Shown: positions 8,229 through 15,860 of the stretch, one piece after another
Numbering within the stretch: the stretch's first letter is position 1
Layout of the letters: every line of letters begins with the position of its first letter
Assembly (NCBI RefSeq): GCF_000211815.1
Contig: NZ_GL890974.1
Span: 15,880 to 53,737 of the forward strand
Direction: 5' to 3'
DNA from: Moorena producens 3L
GTDB lineage: Bacteria > Cyanobacteriota > Cyanobacteriia > Cyanobacteriales > Coleofasciculaceae
DNA: 37,858 nucleotides
Translations under genes and position numbers: made by a program
Notes under the pieces: generated by a model
Told to the model about the DNA's origin: nothing
The model's database searches: none
What the model saw: only the letters and a program-made list of their open reading frames with translations

Positions 8229-8963
8229 TTAAATAACTAAGCCAGACCGGAGGGCACGGACAGCTGCTTGGGTACGGTCATCCGCACAGAGTTTATTCAA
8301 GATATTTCGGACATGAGTTTTGACAGTTCCCACAGTGATATATAACCTTTCGGCAATCAGAGCATTGCTGCAACCTTCTACAATCAACCGCAAAACCTCT
8401 AATTCCCTTTCCGTTAAAGGATAAGCTTCAATCATTTGATTGTATTCATTGGGAGCAGCATGGATAGCTCTCGTTTCACTAGCTTCAGTAGGCTGAGTTT
8501 CTTGGCTTGGTTTGATCTGCTCAAGTACAATCCTGGCAATGGCTGGATCAATCCAAGCATTACCTTCATAGGTCACTTTCAGAGCTTCTACCAATTGATC
8601 AAAAGTTATATTTTTCATGCAGTAAGAGTCAGCTCCAGCGGCGAAAGCAGCTAGTACCGCTTCTTCATCATCCTGCAAGGTCAGTACCATAATCTTGGTG
8701 GGGAAATCATCCTGTTTAGAATCATCCTGTTTAGCTTGAAACTCTTTGAATTGTCTAGTTAATTCAGTTCCATCCATGTCAGGAAGACCAATATCGACAA
8801 TCCCGATATCTGGTCTAGATTCCGCGAGTAACTTTAGTCCTTCAGCAGCATTGGCCGCTTCGCCCACCAATTCAATTTCACCGTTTTGTTGGAGGGCTGT
8901 TCGCAGACCCATCCGAGTCAGATCATGGTCTTCAATGAGAGCCACACGAATTTTACCCATCAT
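8229..8963 (-). CDS. NarL/LuxR-type response regulator, 244 aa
   Basis: A DNA-binding response regulator. The receiver domain (1-130) has the acidic pair Glu11-Asp12, phospho-acceptor Asp57 in IVDIGLPDMDG, Thr95 and Lys117. A linker follows, then a LuxR-type helix-turn-helix (181-240) with LTERELEVLRLIVEGCSN and TVGTVKTHVRNILNKL. IVDIGLPDMDG and AFAAGADSYCMK resemble the conserved cyanobacterial Rre1/Ycf29 group, but I cannot confirm orthology. A 15-bp duplication in the receiver adds a KQDDS/KQDDF pair (about residues 83-87). There are two adjacent ATGs (8963 and 8960); either may be used, and no clear Shine-Dalgarno site is present. No kinase is next to it on the same strand. Confidence 0.88.
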   Translation of the reverse strand: MMGKIRVALIEDHDLTRMGLRTALQQNGEIELVGEAANAAEGLKLLAESRPDIGIVDIGLPDMDGTELTRQFKEFQAKQDDSKQDDFPTKIMVLTLQDDEEAVLAAFAAGADSYCMKNITFDQLVEALKVTYEGNAWIDPAIARIVLEQIKPSQETQPTEASETRAIHAAPNEYNQMIEAYPLTERELEVLRLIVEGCSNALIAERLYITVGTVKTHVRNILNKLCADDRTQAAVRALRSGLVI

Positions 8964-9248
8964 TAACGTCTAGGGGGGTGAGATTTATAGTTTATTGATT
9001 TTTAGAGTAAATTTGTAAAGTTTTGGTAAAAATCATCATGATCTCCACCTATTGGTAGTTGTAGATATTTATGACTTTGGGATAGAGTTTCCAAAAGACC
9101 AGATTTTGGCAACAATCACTTAAAGTTAGCTGGAATGAAAGCATTTGTCAAAAGCTATTACAGTATCACATATAAAGTTATTGAGAAATTACAGGGGGTA
9201 GTTACTTATTATAATCTTTACAATTTATTTATGAGTATAAGGGGTGAG

Positions 9249-9288
9249 TCGTGCCAAAAGTACTTGTCAGAGGGGTTGGCACGATTTT
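9249..9288 (+). terminator. TCGTGCCAA/TTGGCACGA hairpin followed by TTTT
   Basis: A perfect 9-bp stem (9249-9257 with 9276-9284), an 18-base loop and TTTT immediately after. No gene ends nearby on the plus strand, so it may close an unannotated short transcript from 9000-9250. Confidence 0.45.
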
Positions 9289-9914
9289 CCATTCCAACAG
9301 TTAGAGGAGATTCTCAACAGGATTGACATGGGATGGGCTTATTGAGTAACTAAGGTAGCCTCACCAGCACGAAATGACCAATTCCGATAAATCCTACTCT
9401 TTCTGCTCATCTGCTGATCGTCCCACCCTTCCTGAGCCAACAGCAGGATATAATAGGGGGTAAAACCCCCTAAAAAATCTATCTCAGGGAGTTTGTTTCT
9501 CAGGAAATACCACTGGAAAATTAGCATGGGTTGATTGCGTTCGCGTAGCTTGGCCAACGGCCAATCCGATTGGTTGATTCCCTAGATGGGTGAGATTACT
9601 AATCAAGGGAGTTTTTCGACAAGTATACTCATGCCTACTCATCAATTTGGCAAATGTTTCGGTGATACTACACAACCATGGGATTTCCTCTACCTAGTCA
9701 GATTGGTATTTTTACTGAAGCTCTCTGACTAGTACCGAGGTAAGGTAGAAGCCTACAATCAGCGATGTGGAGAGATTGTCAAGTCCGTAAGGTTGACTAA
9801 ATTGGGGCGATACCTAAACTGAACCAATAGAGTATGCTCAATATAATTCATTAGCCTCCTCAGGTGTCGGTTGTCAGTCAAGAACTGCTACTACCCACTA
9901 TCCACTAATCATTA
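9289..9914. other. Gene-free stretch with hairpins
   Basis: I see no credible coding frame. It contains TAGGGGG/CCCCCTA (9454-9472), a dispersed GTTCGCG repeat (9539-9563), and a 9-bp inverted repeat CTAGTCAGA (9694-9702) with TCTGACTAG (9724-9732). Confidence 0.5.
9539..9563 (+). repeat. Dispersed GTTCGCG repeat, variant copy
   Basis: Reads GTTCGCGTAGCTTGGCC and then AACGGCCA. It differs from the main form by one base in the stem. Confidence 0.75.
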
Positions 9915-10091
9915 CACCTCTTGCAAAAATATTTTGAGTTAGAATAATAGTTTTGGTAAAAATTATGTAGATTGTGTGTACTAGGCTTATACACAAACAA
10001 AGTACAAAGTAAGTTTGTTAGTCTTAAGCGATCGCTAACTCGAAAATTCCCAAACTACTGATTATACCACGAAAAACTTTTGCAAGAGGTC
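9915..10091. mobile_element. MITE-like element, 177 bp, with 13-bp inverted repeats
   Basis: ACCTCTTGCAAAA at 9916-9928 is repeated exactly in inverse at 10078-10090. TA dinucleotides flank both ends (9913-9914 and 10092-10093), which fits TA-target elements such as the IS630/mariner group. No coding capacity; one HIP1-type site lies inside. The right end is 41 bp from the start of the 965-residue kinase gene, so the promoter of that gene must lie in or beyond the element. Confidence 0.6.
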
Positions 10092-10132
10092 TATTAGCCC
10101 ATAACCAATGACAAAAGCTCAACCGCTAAATC

Positions 10133-13030
10133 ATGGACGAGATTATCAGACTACTGATCGTAGAGGATGATCAAGTTAACTGCAAAGCCATAATTAAAGC
10201 TCTTAACAGAGGGGGTATACCCGTAAAAATAGCTGTTGCAGTTGACAGCAAAAGCGCTAGGTCGATCATCGCATCACGCTGCGCTAACTCTAGCCTTACC
10301 CAACCGAGTTTGGACTGCATTCTATTGGACTATCACTTACCGGATGGGGACGGATTGACTCTGGTTAAAGAAATCCGTGATGCTGGCATTGAAGTCCCTG
10401 TGATTGTGTTGAGTGACCAAGGGAACGAGCAAATTAATGAGCAAATTGCGGTTGAGCTGATGAAATCTGGAGCATCGGACTATCTGACCAAAAGCCAAAT
10501 CTCATCAGAAAATCTCTTACGTAGCCTCTCTAATGCAGTTCGCCTCTACCGCGCAGAACGGGAAGCAGCTGTAGCTCATCAGCGGCTCAAAGAAAGCGAA
10601 GAACGCTACCGCTTGGTGCTAGAAGGTTCCAATGACGGGATCTGGGACTGGAACCTGATCACTAAACAACTGTATTGTAATGACCGCTTCTATGAACTTA
10701 CTGGCTTGTCGCCTGAACAGATAGGGAAGTACCACCATAACTTTTCCCCTGATGTGTTATTTAATTTACTAAATTGCTCAGATCTACTCAAAGTTACTAA
10801 GGCGGTGGCTAGTTACCAACAAGATTACCTTGAACTGGATGTAGAATTTAACCTACCCTGTGCTTTTGGAGAAGATCGCTACTGTACTGCTCGTGGCAAA
10901 GCCCAGTTGAATGATCAAGGAGTACCATTCCGGATGTCTGGTGTAATTACTGATATTACTGAGCAGAAGCGAGCAGAAGAATCCCAGCGATTTCTGGCGG
11001 AGGCTTCTGCTGTACTTTCAGCTTCCCTCGATTACCAGACTACATTGGACAACCTAGTGCAGCTGGTAATCCCTCGCTTTGCTGATTGGTGTGCTATTGA
11101 TGTGGTATCGGGAGTTGATAGCTATGATACTCCCCAGTCTTACCAGCGCCTTGCCGTTGCCCATGTTAACCCAGAGCAAGAGCAGTTGATTTGGGAACTG
11201 CACCGTTGCTACCCTGCCCAGGGGGATGAAGACTATGGCAACGGCAAGGTTTTACGTACAGGTTGTACGGATGCCTATTTTGAGGTTTCTGATCAATTCC
11301 TAAGTGCTGCTGCTGATGATCCTGACCATCTCAGAATGTTACAGGCACTGAAAATTAAGTGTTACATTTGTGTACCTTTACGAATGGGTTCACAAATCTT
11401 GGGCTCAATTTGGTTTGTCAGGAGTGATTCAGGTCGCCGCTACAATGAGATCGATGTCAAGTTGGCTGAGGATTTAGCTAGTCGCGCTGCCCTAGCCACT
11501 GAAAATGCGCGGTTATACCGAGAGGCAAACCAGGCGAGTGATGATCTCAGGCAGGTAATTACCATTCTCAATGAACAGCAAAAGCAATTGAGAACCCTAC
11601 ACCAGTTGACTAATCTCCTCAATCAACGGCTGACTAACCTTCCAAATCTGTTGCAAGAGATGGTATCGGAGGTAGTTAAAGCGATTGCTGGGGTTGAATT
11701 TTGTTTCATCATTCTCAATAATTCTCTTGGTAACTCTGAAGTCTTAAGGGTTATTGAGGGAATTGATACACAAAAGTTCCAGTGGGAAGACATCTTGCCC
11801 CTTGAGCAAGGGTTACTCTCTCAAGTCTTTTTAACTGGAACATCTGAGTTAATTCAGCGCAAGGGTTGGGATTCGCGGCATCCGGAAGAGGAAGTACCTA
11901 CAGCTATTTACGCTGTGGCGATTGAGTCTGTGCAAGCAGGACCCTTGGGAGTACTAGCTATTGGCAATTGGGAAGACCCAGAGGCATTAGACCAATCAGG
12001 TCGGAATCTGCTAGCAGCAGTGGGTGAACAAGCTGCGATCGCAATTGATAATGCTCGCATGATTAATGAACAAGCTGCGATCGCAATTGATAATGCTCGC
12101 ATGATTAAAGCCTTAGAGGAGCAAGAAGCACGTTTAGAGTGTCAGAACAGTATGCTGGCTCGCCAGAATCGGGAACTGGAAAGGAGAGATGCATCCCTCA
12201 AGCTACAGAACCTGCAATTGTTGGAAGCAGCACGGTTGAAATCCCAGTTTGTTTCTACGATATCCCATGAGTTACGAACTCCCATGAATGCCATTATTGG
12301 CTTTTCCCAGCTTCTATTGCGTCAGCGTCAGGGCTCCTTGACTCACCAACAAGCAGATATAATGGAGCGCATTGTCAATAATGCTCAACATCTACTGACT
12401 CTGATTAAGGATATGATTGACCTGTCCAAAATTGAGGCAGTTTGTCTGGAGTTAACCTTGGAAAGTTTGCATTTGGACAGGTTGATCAAAGAAACCATCA
12501 ATGAATTCCGTTGTCTAGCCGCTCAGAAGGACTTAGGGTTGTATATCCAAACCAATTTAAAAAATCCGATCGTAATCAATGATAGCCTCCGCCTGCGGCA
12601 GATTTTGGTCAATCTGGTTTCCAATGGGATTAAGTTTACCGAAATGGGCAGGGTAGAGGTGGTAGTCAAGGAAATTTCCACCGACTGGCTGATGCTCACT
12701 GTTAGGGATACGGGAATTGGAATTGCCGAGAATGACTTAGAGCATATTTTTGAGGAGTTCCAACAAATTGATCAAACTACAACTCGCAAGTACTCGGGTA
12801 CCGGCTTAGGACTGGCCATTACAGAATCTTTAGTCAAGTTGATGCAAGGAACGATTACGGTAGAGAGTAAGCTGGGTAAGGGGTCTACCTTCCATGTCAA
12901 GTTTCCTAGACGAGTAAAAGCTTCTACTGGCGATTGTCATGATTGCGATCTACCACAATCTAAAACCCTAGGTTGTTCGTTTTTGCCCCAGACTCTTCAA
13001 GGATTTCGTGCTCGAAGGGTAATTTATTAG
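10133..13030 (+). CDS. Receiver-PAS-GAF-GAF hybrid histidine kinase, 965 aa
   Basis: Soluble sensor kinase. Domains in order: N-terminal receiver (1-130; Glu11-Asp12, phospho-acceptor Asp66 in LLDYHLPDGDG), PAS with PAC end (about 150-285, WDWNLITKQLYCNDRFYELTG, DITEQKRAEE), GAF (about 300-450), a helix, GAF (about 485-640), coiled coil (640-700), HisKA with His712 in STISHELRTPMNAI, and HATPase with the N-box NLVSNGIKF and G-boxes DTGIGI and GTGLGLAI. There are no membrane segments. The second GAF lacks an obvious bilin cysteine; ligands are unknown. A 42-bp tandem duplication (12026-12109) repeats EQAAIAIDNARMIN at residues 632-659, where GAF2 passes into the coiled coil. The C-terminal 30 residues after the HATPase domain look non-conserved. 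No partner regulator is adjacent. Confidence 0.92.
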   Translation: MDEIIRLLIVEDDQVNCKAIIKALNRGGIPVKIAVAVDSKSARSIIASRCANSSLTQPSLDCILLDYHLPDGDGLTLVKEIRDAGIEVPVIVLSDQGNEQINEQIAVELMKSGASDYLTKSQISSENLLRSLSNAVRLYRAEREAAVAHQRLKESEERYRLVLEGSNDGIWDWNLITKQLYCNDRFYELTGLSPEQIGKYHHNFSPDVLFNLLNCSDLLKVTKAVASYQQDYLELDVEFNLPCAFGEDRYCTARGKAQLNDQGVPFRMSGVITDITEQKRAEESQRFLAEASAVLSASLDYQTTLDNLVQLVIPRFADWCAIDVVSGVDSYDTPQSYQRLAVAHVNPEQEQLIWELHRCYPAQGDEDYGNGKVLRTGCTDAYFEVSDQFLSAAADDPDHLRMLQALKIKCYICVPLRMGSQILGSIWFVRSDSGRRYNEIDVKLAEDLASRAALATENARLYREANQASDDLRQVITILNEQQKQLRTLHQLTNLLNQRLTNLPNLLQEMVSEVVKAIAGVEFCFIILNNSLGNSEVLRVIEGIDTQKFQWEDILPLEQGLLSQVFLTGTSELIQRKGWDSRHPEEEVPTAIYAVAIESVQAGPLGVLAIGNWEDPEALDQSGRNLLAAVGEQAAIAIDNARMINEQAAIAIDNARMIKALEEQEARLECQNSMLARQNRELERRDASLKLQNLQLLEAARLKSQFVSTISHELRTPMNAIIGFSQLLLRQRQGSLTHQQADIMERIVNNAQHLLTLIKDMIDLSKIEAVCLELTLESLHLDRLIKETINEFRCLAAQKDLGLYIQTNLKNPIVINDSLRLRQILVNLVSNGIKFTEMGRVEVVVKEISTDWLMLTVRDTGIGIAENDLEHIFEEFQQIDQTTTRKYSGTGLGLAITESLVKLMQGTITVESKLGKGSTFHVKFPRRVKASTGDCHDCDLPQSKTLGCSFLPQTLQGFRARRVIY
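12026..12109 (+). repeat. 42-bp in-frame tandem duplication inside kinase gene
   Basis: Two nearly perfect 42-bp copies (12026-12067 and 12068-12109), each with a HIP1-type GCGATCGC. Each encodes 14 residues, exactly two heptads. Confidence 0.95.
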
Positions 13031-13112
13031 GTTGGAGGTTGGAGGTTGGAGGTTGGAGGTTGCAGGTTGCAGGTTGCAGGTTGGAGGTTGCAGGTTGCAG
13101 GTTTCAGGTTTC
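13030..13112 (+). repeat. GGTTGGA/GGTTGCA heptamer array
   Basis: About 12 units of 7 bp starting at the kinase stop codon; the fifth and sixth positions vary among units. Confidence 0.95.
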
Positions 13113-13120
13113 AGTCAGAT

Positions 13121-13237
13121 TATAGCGGTTCTGTTGTGGGATGAGGTAAACCCAAATTTCTTCAATCTCCTCCCCCTATTGCCACTCTCCCCCTAGTAGC
13201 GCTGATCCAGATGTAGCTCACTCGTGGAACCGCTATA
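13121..13237. mobile_element. MITE-like element, 117 bp, 11-bp inverted repeats
   Basis: TATAGCGGTTC at 13121-13131 is inverted at 13227-13237 as GAACCGCTATA. The ends contain TA, consistent with a TA-target element. No coding capacity. Confidence 0.5.
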
Positions 13238-13277
13238 TTTAGAAACGCTATATTTATGGGTACGATCAGGAATATCA

Positions 13278-13913
13278 TCAGCGACTCAACCAAGCGATCG
13301 CTTCTCGAATCCAATCTTCCGCATTCTTACTTTTAGCGACCTGAGTATCCTCACTAATAGCATGGAGTGCTTGAGCGATTTCATCATTTTCATATCCCAA
13401 AGCTAACAGGGTCATCTCCACATCTTCCTGAATCCCTGGTGAGAGTCCATTAGCAGATAGTGGGGACTCTACCTCCGATACCTTATGCCATTGAGCCAAC
13501 TTTGTTTTCAGTTCTAGAGCAATGCGTTCAGCAGTTTTGCTACCCACACCAGGGGTTTTGGATAAGGCACGAATATTACCTGTAACAATCGCTTGGACTA
13601 AATTTGGCAATCCCAAGGTGTCCAGTAGTGCGATCGCTAATTGAGCACCAATACCGTTGACACTAACTAATTGACGAAACAAATCCCGCTCAGCGGCTGA
13701 GGCAAAACCGTATAGCACCTGTTGCTCCTCCCGGATTTGCAAATGGGTGAAGATTTGCACGGTTTTTTCCGATAAAGCTACGGGCAACTCCTGGGACAAA
13801 CGGCGAGTAATTTGTATTTCATAGCCAATGTAGTTGACATCTAAAATCAGAGTGACCCGATTACCAGTGCTTTTTTGAATGCTAGCTACTGTCCCCTTGA
13901 GATAGCTGATCAT
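13278..13913 (-). CDS. ruvA: Holliday junction branch migration protein RuvA, 211 aa
   Basis: RuvA tetramers bind Holliday junctions and load RuvB hexamers in recombinational repair. The N-terminal OB fold starts MISYLKGTVASI and contains IGYEIQI and HLQIREEQQVLYGF. The helix-hairpin-helix region has LVSVNGIGAQLAIALL and LSKTPGVGSKTAERIALELK. The C-terminal three-helix domain that contacts RuvB includes EDVEMTLLALGYENDEI. Length and domain order are normal for the family. It ends within 41 bp of the MITE-like element at 13237. ruvB is not nearby, as is usual in cyanobacteria. Confidence 0.97.
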   Translation of the reverse strand: MISYLKGTVASIQKSTGNRVTLILDVNYIGYEIQITRRLSQELPVALSEKTVQIFTHLQIREEQQVLYGFASAAERDLFRQLVSVNGIGAQLAIALLDTLGLPNLVQAIVTGNIRALSKTPGVGSKTAERIALELKTKLAQWHKVSEVESPLSANGLSPGIQEDVEMTLLALGYENDEIAQALHAISEDTQVAKSKNAEDWIREAIAWLSR

Positions 13914-13965
13914 TAGTTGAAGGTTGAAGATTTAAGGTTGGTTTAAGGTTGGTTTAAGCTTTAAG

Positions 13966-14031
13966 GTTGAAAGTTGAAAGTTGAAAGTTGAAAGTTGAAA
14001 GTTGAATGTTGAAAGTTGAAAGTTGAATGTT
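13966..14031 (+). repeat. GTTGAAA heptamer array
   Basis: About nine 7-bp units, two of them GTTGAAT, directly upstream of ruvA. It ends against the dispersed GTTCGCG repeat. Confidence 0.95.
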
Positions 14032-14057
14032 GTTCGCGTAGCGTGGCCGAAAGGCCA
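14032..14057 (+). repeat. Dispersed GTTCGCGTAGCGTGGCC repeat
   Basis: Reads GTTCGCGTAGCGTGGCC and then GAAAGGCCA, placed at the end of a heptamer array as at 2124 and 8164. Confidence 0.85.
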
Positions 14058-14128
14058 AGCTTGGTTTAAGGTTGTACTCCACCACGAAAATAGTGAAGGA
14101 TAGTTGAGAGCATAACTTGCAACTTACC

Positions 14129-14366
14129 AACCTACAACTTGTAACTCGATTAACCTACAACTTGTAACTCGATTAACCTACAACTTGTAACTCGATTAAC
14201 CTACAACTTGTAACTCGATTAACCTACAACTTGTAACTCGATTAACCTGCAACTTGTAACTCGATTAACCTGCAACCTACCAACCTGCAACTTTTAACTC
14301 GATTAACCTGCAACCTACTAACCTGCAAGTTGTAACTCGATTAACCTGCAACTTTTAACTATTAAC
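14129..14366. repeat. 23-bp tandem array, about 10 copies
   Basis: The unit starts AACCTACAACTTG and ends TAACTCGATT. Early copies are identical; later copies change CTACAAC to CTGCAAC and some are shortened. It lies between ruvA and spp, 11 bp from the spp stop. Confidence 0.95.
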
Positions 14367-14376
14367 TATTTCTTAT

Positions 14377-15144
14377 TTATTGGCGATCATTACTGACAAA
14401 AAAGCTAAAATAACTTAAACCTTCTATTATACCACCTGCACAGTGAGCTTGAGCCAGGTAATGGTAATCTGCTGAGTTGTTTTCGTACCACTTGCGAAGT
14501 TCTGGTCGGGCGTTACCCACTATAATTCCTCGGGAAAAGCCAACGCTAAATAAGGCAATGTCATTTCCTGAGTCGCCACAAACCACTGTCCGTTCCGGCT
14601 CAATTCCCCACTGTTGCCGTAAAAATTCTACCGCTAGACCTTTATCGCTATTGCTGGGTAGAATGTCTAAGTCTTTCCCACCACTATAGATCAACTTGAA
14701 ATTAAGACCCCTTCCTTGAAGCTGAGATTCCAGTTGAGGTAGCACCCTCAAAGCTGCTTCTTCCGTCAGGTGATAGCTGACTTTAAAGGGACGTTGTTCT
14801 GATTCTACTTGAGGAATTAAGTCAGGATATTGGGCAGCCGTTTCCACAATCATTTCCCGATCCCAGCCTTCAGATAACTTGGACGACCAGTCTGGATTGG
14901 GTGTATCTTGGCCATCATTATCATAAATTTCTGTACCCACAGAGGTGATCAGAGCATCTGGATCAAGAAGTGGCTTCTCGGCTTTCAGCTGGTGGTAGGA
15001 ACTATGGGATCGCCCTGTAGCATAAACGATTCTTGTACCATGTTCTTGGCGATGCTGACTTAGCAGAGGGTTCAGTTTAAGCAGAGCCTCATCATCCCCT
15101 ACTAGAGTATTGTCAAGGTCAGTTACAAACAGAAATTTAGTCAC
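14377..15144 (-). CDS. spp: Sucrose-phosphate phosphatase, 255 aa
   Basis: A HAD-superfamily hydrolase that removes phosphate from sucrose-6-phosphate, the last step of sucrose synthesis, in the cytoplasm. Motif I is VTDLDNTLVGDD (nucleophile Asp9, acid Asp11). Motif II lies in IVYATGRSHSS, the conserved lysine in SDKGLAVEFL, and motif III in VVCGDSGNDIALF. The cap region contains TSVGTEIY, FKVSYHL and YSGGKDLDILP, which are typical of cyanobacterial and plant SPP and separate it from other HAD phosphatases. Length matches single-domain cyanobacterial SPP. The partner sucrose-phosphate synthase is not in this window. The divergent MBL gene begins 166 bp away. Confidence 0.92.
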   Translation of the reverse strand: MTKFLFVTDLDNTLVGDDEALLKLNPLLSQHRQEHGTRIVYATGRSHSSYHQLKAEKPLLDPDALITSVGTEIYDNDGQDTPNPDWSSKLSEGWDREMIVETAAQYPDLIPQVESEQRPFKVSYHLTEEAALRVLPQLESQLQGRGLNFKLIYSGGKDLDILPSNSDKGLAVEFLRQQWGIEPERTVVCGDSGNDIALFSVGFSRGIIVGNARPELRKWYENNSADYHYLAQAHCAGGIIEGLSYFSFFVSNDRQ

Positions 15145-15310
15145 GAGATGCTAAGAGGTTCGGGTATTGCCTTATTGTCCTACATAAGTTGGGTTAAAAC
15201 ATAGTTGGGTTAAAAATGCGCTTTGGTTAATCGCGCTTTAGCTACAATTGAATTAGCTATATCCCCTGGTAGCAAGCGCAATCCCTATGACGAACGAGAG
15301 TTAGACAGTT

Positions 15311-15361
15311 ATGGCTCATCTCAACCAACGCCGCGCTCAAAATATCACTGGTGACTTTTAC
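15311..15361 (+). pseudogene. 5' fragment of the split MBL-fold gene (17 codons)
   Basis: The ATG at 15311 opens MAHLNQRRAQNITGDFY. It then runs into the insertion and stops a few codons later. The fragment ends in TTTAC. Joined to 15861 it continues in frame with VDSSCIDCDACRW, giving a 291-residue protein. I take it as the true N-terminus of the MBL-fold gene. ACGAGAG lies 10 bases before the ATG. Confidence 0.8.
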
Positions 15362-15860
15362 CAAAAAAATGGGTAATCGCGCCCCGTCCTTCTAGGACGG
15401 CTTTTAAGTTGACGCTTATCTAGCGCCAGGTTATAATTAAAATATAGGGTACAGGCTGAAAAACCGTAGGCTGAGCCGGGAGAGAGACCCGTAACTTATC
15501 GACCTTAAAGTAGTAATGCCCGGAGGGTAGGGAATCTCCTCCTTAAAAACCCAATCATCAATTAACAGTTGGTGTGTGAACCCAGAAGAATCACACTTTG
15601 AAAAAAAAACGGTACGGTGGGGCACACCGGAACCAAACGAAAGGAAGAGAAACAGACTTTTTAAGGCACTTCCAAAGAGTAGTTAAACGCCTAAGGAGAA
15701 CTGCCCTCTGGGTCTATGGTGAATTAACTAGGAATTTAGTCTTAACGGATTCTCGGTTGAGTATTGTCTTGTTTTTGGCGGCGTCAAAGATGAGAACTCC
15801 ATGGTTTAAGGCGGCTCGTTGATCTAGGAATCCCCGCGCCTAAAGGCCGGGGAGTGTCAA
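15362..15860 (+). mobile_element. 499-bp IS200/IS605-like element without transposase
   Basis: The element lies directly 3' of TTAC and has no target duplication, as in the IS200/IS605 family (IS608 uses TTAC). Near the left end is a 7-bp hairpin, CCGTCCT (15384-15390) with AGGACGG (15394-15400). The right end has CCCCG-c-GCC-TAAA-GGC-CGGGG (15832-15852) followed by AGTGTCAA. There is no TnpA or TnpB frame; short frames of 74 and 62 codons resemble nothing known. GAATC occurs at about 15588 and at 15828, perhaps a secondary rearrangement inside the right end. It would need an enzyme from elsewhere to move. Family assignment rests on structure and insertion site, not on a database match. Confidence 0.7.
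15409..15437 (+). promoter_or_regulatory. Strong sigma70-type promoter inside the element
   Basis: TTGACG (15409-15414), a 17-base spacer and a perfect TATAAT (15432-15437). It points through the element toward the MBL-fold 3' part. Confidence 0.7.

Noticed and set aside
9135..9675. Short frames of 63-72 codons
   Set aside because: No recognisable motif, poor starts, and overlap with hairpins and a dispersed repeat.
15440..15600. Group II intron or retroelement in the MBL gene insertion
   Set aside because: I could find no domain V-like hairpin or reverse transcriptase; TTAC target and end hairpins fit IS200/IS605 better.
15437..15822. 74-codon plus frame and 62-codon minus frame inside the 499-bp element
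   Set aside because: No resemblance to TnpA or TnpB, no clear ribosome binding site; kept as element interior of unknown meaning.
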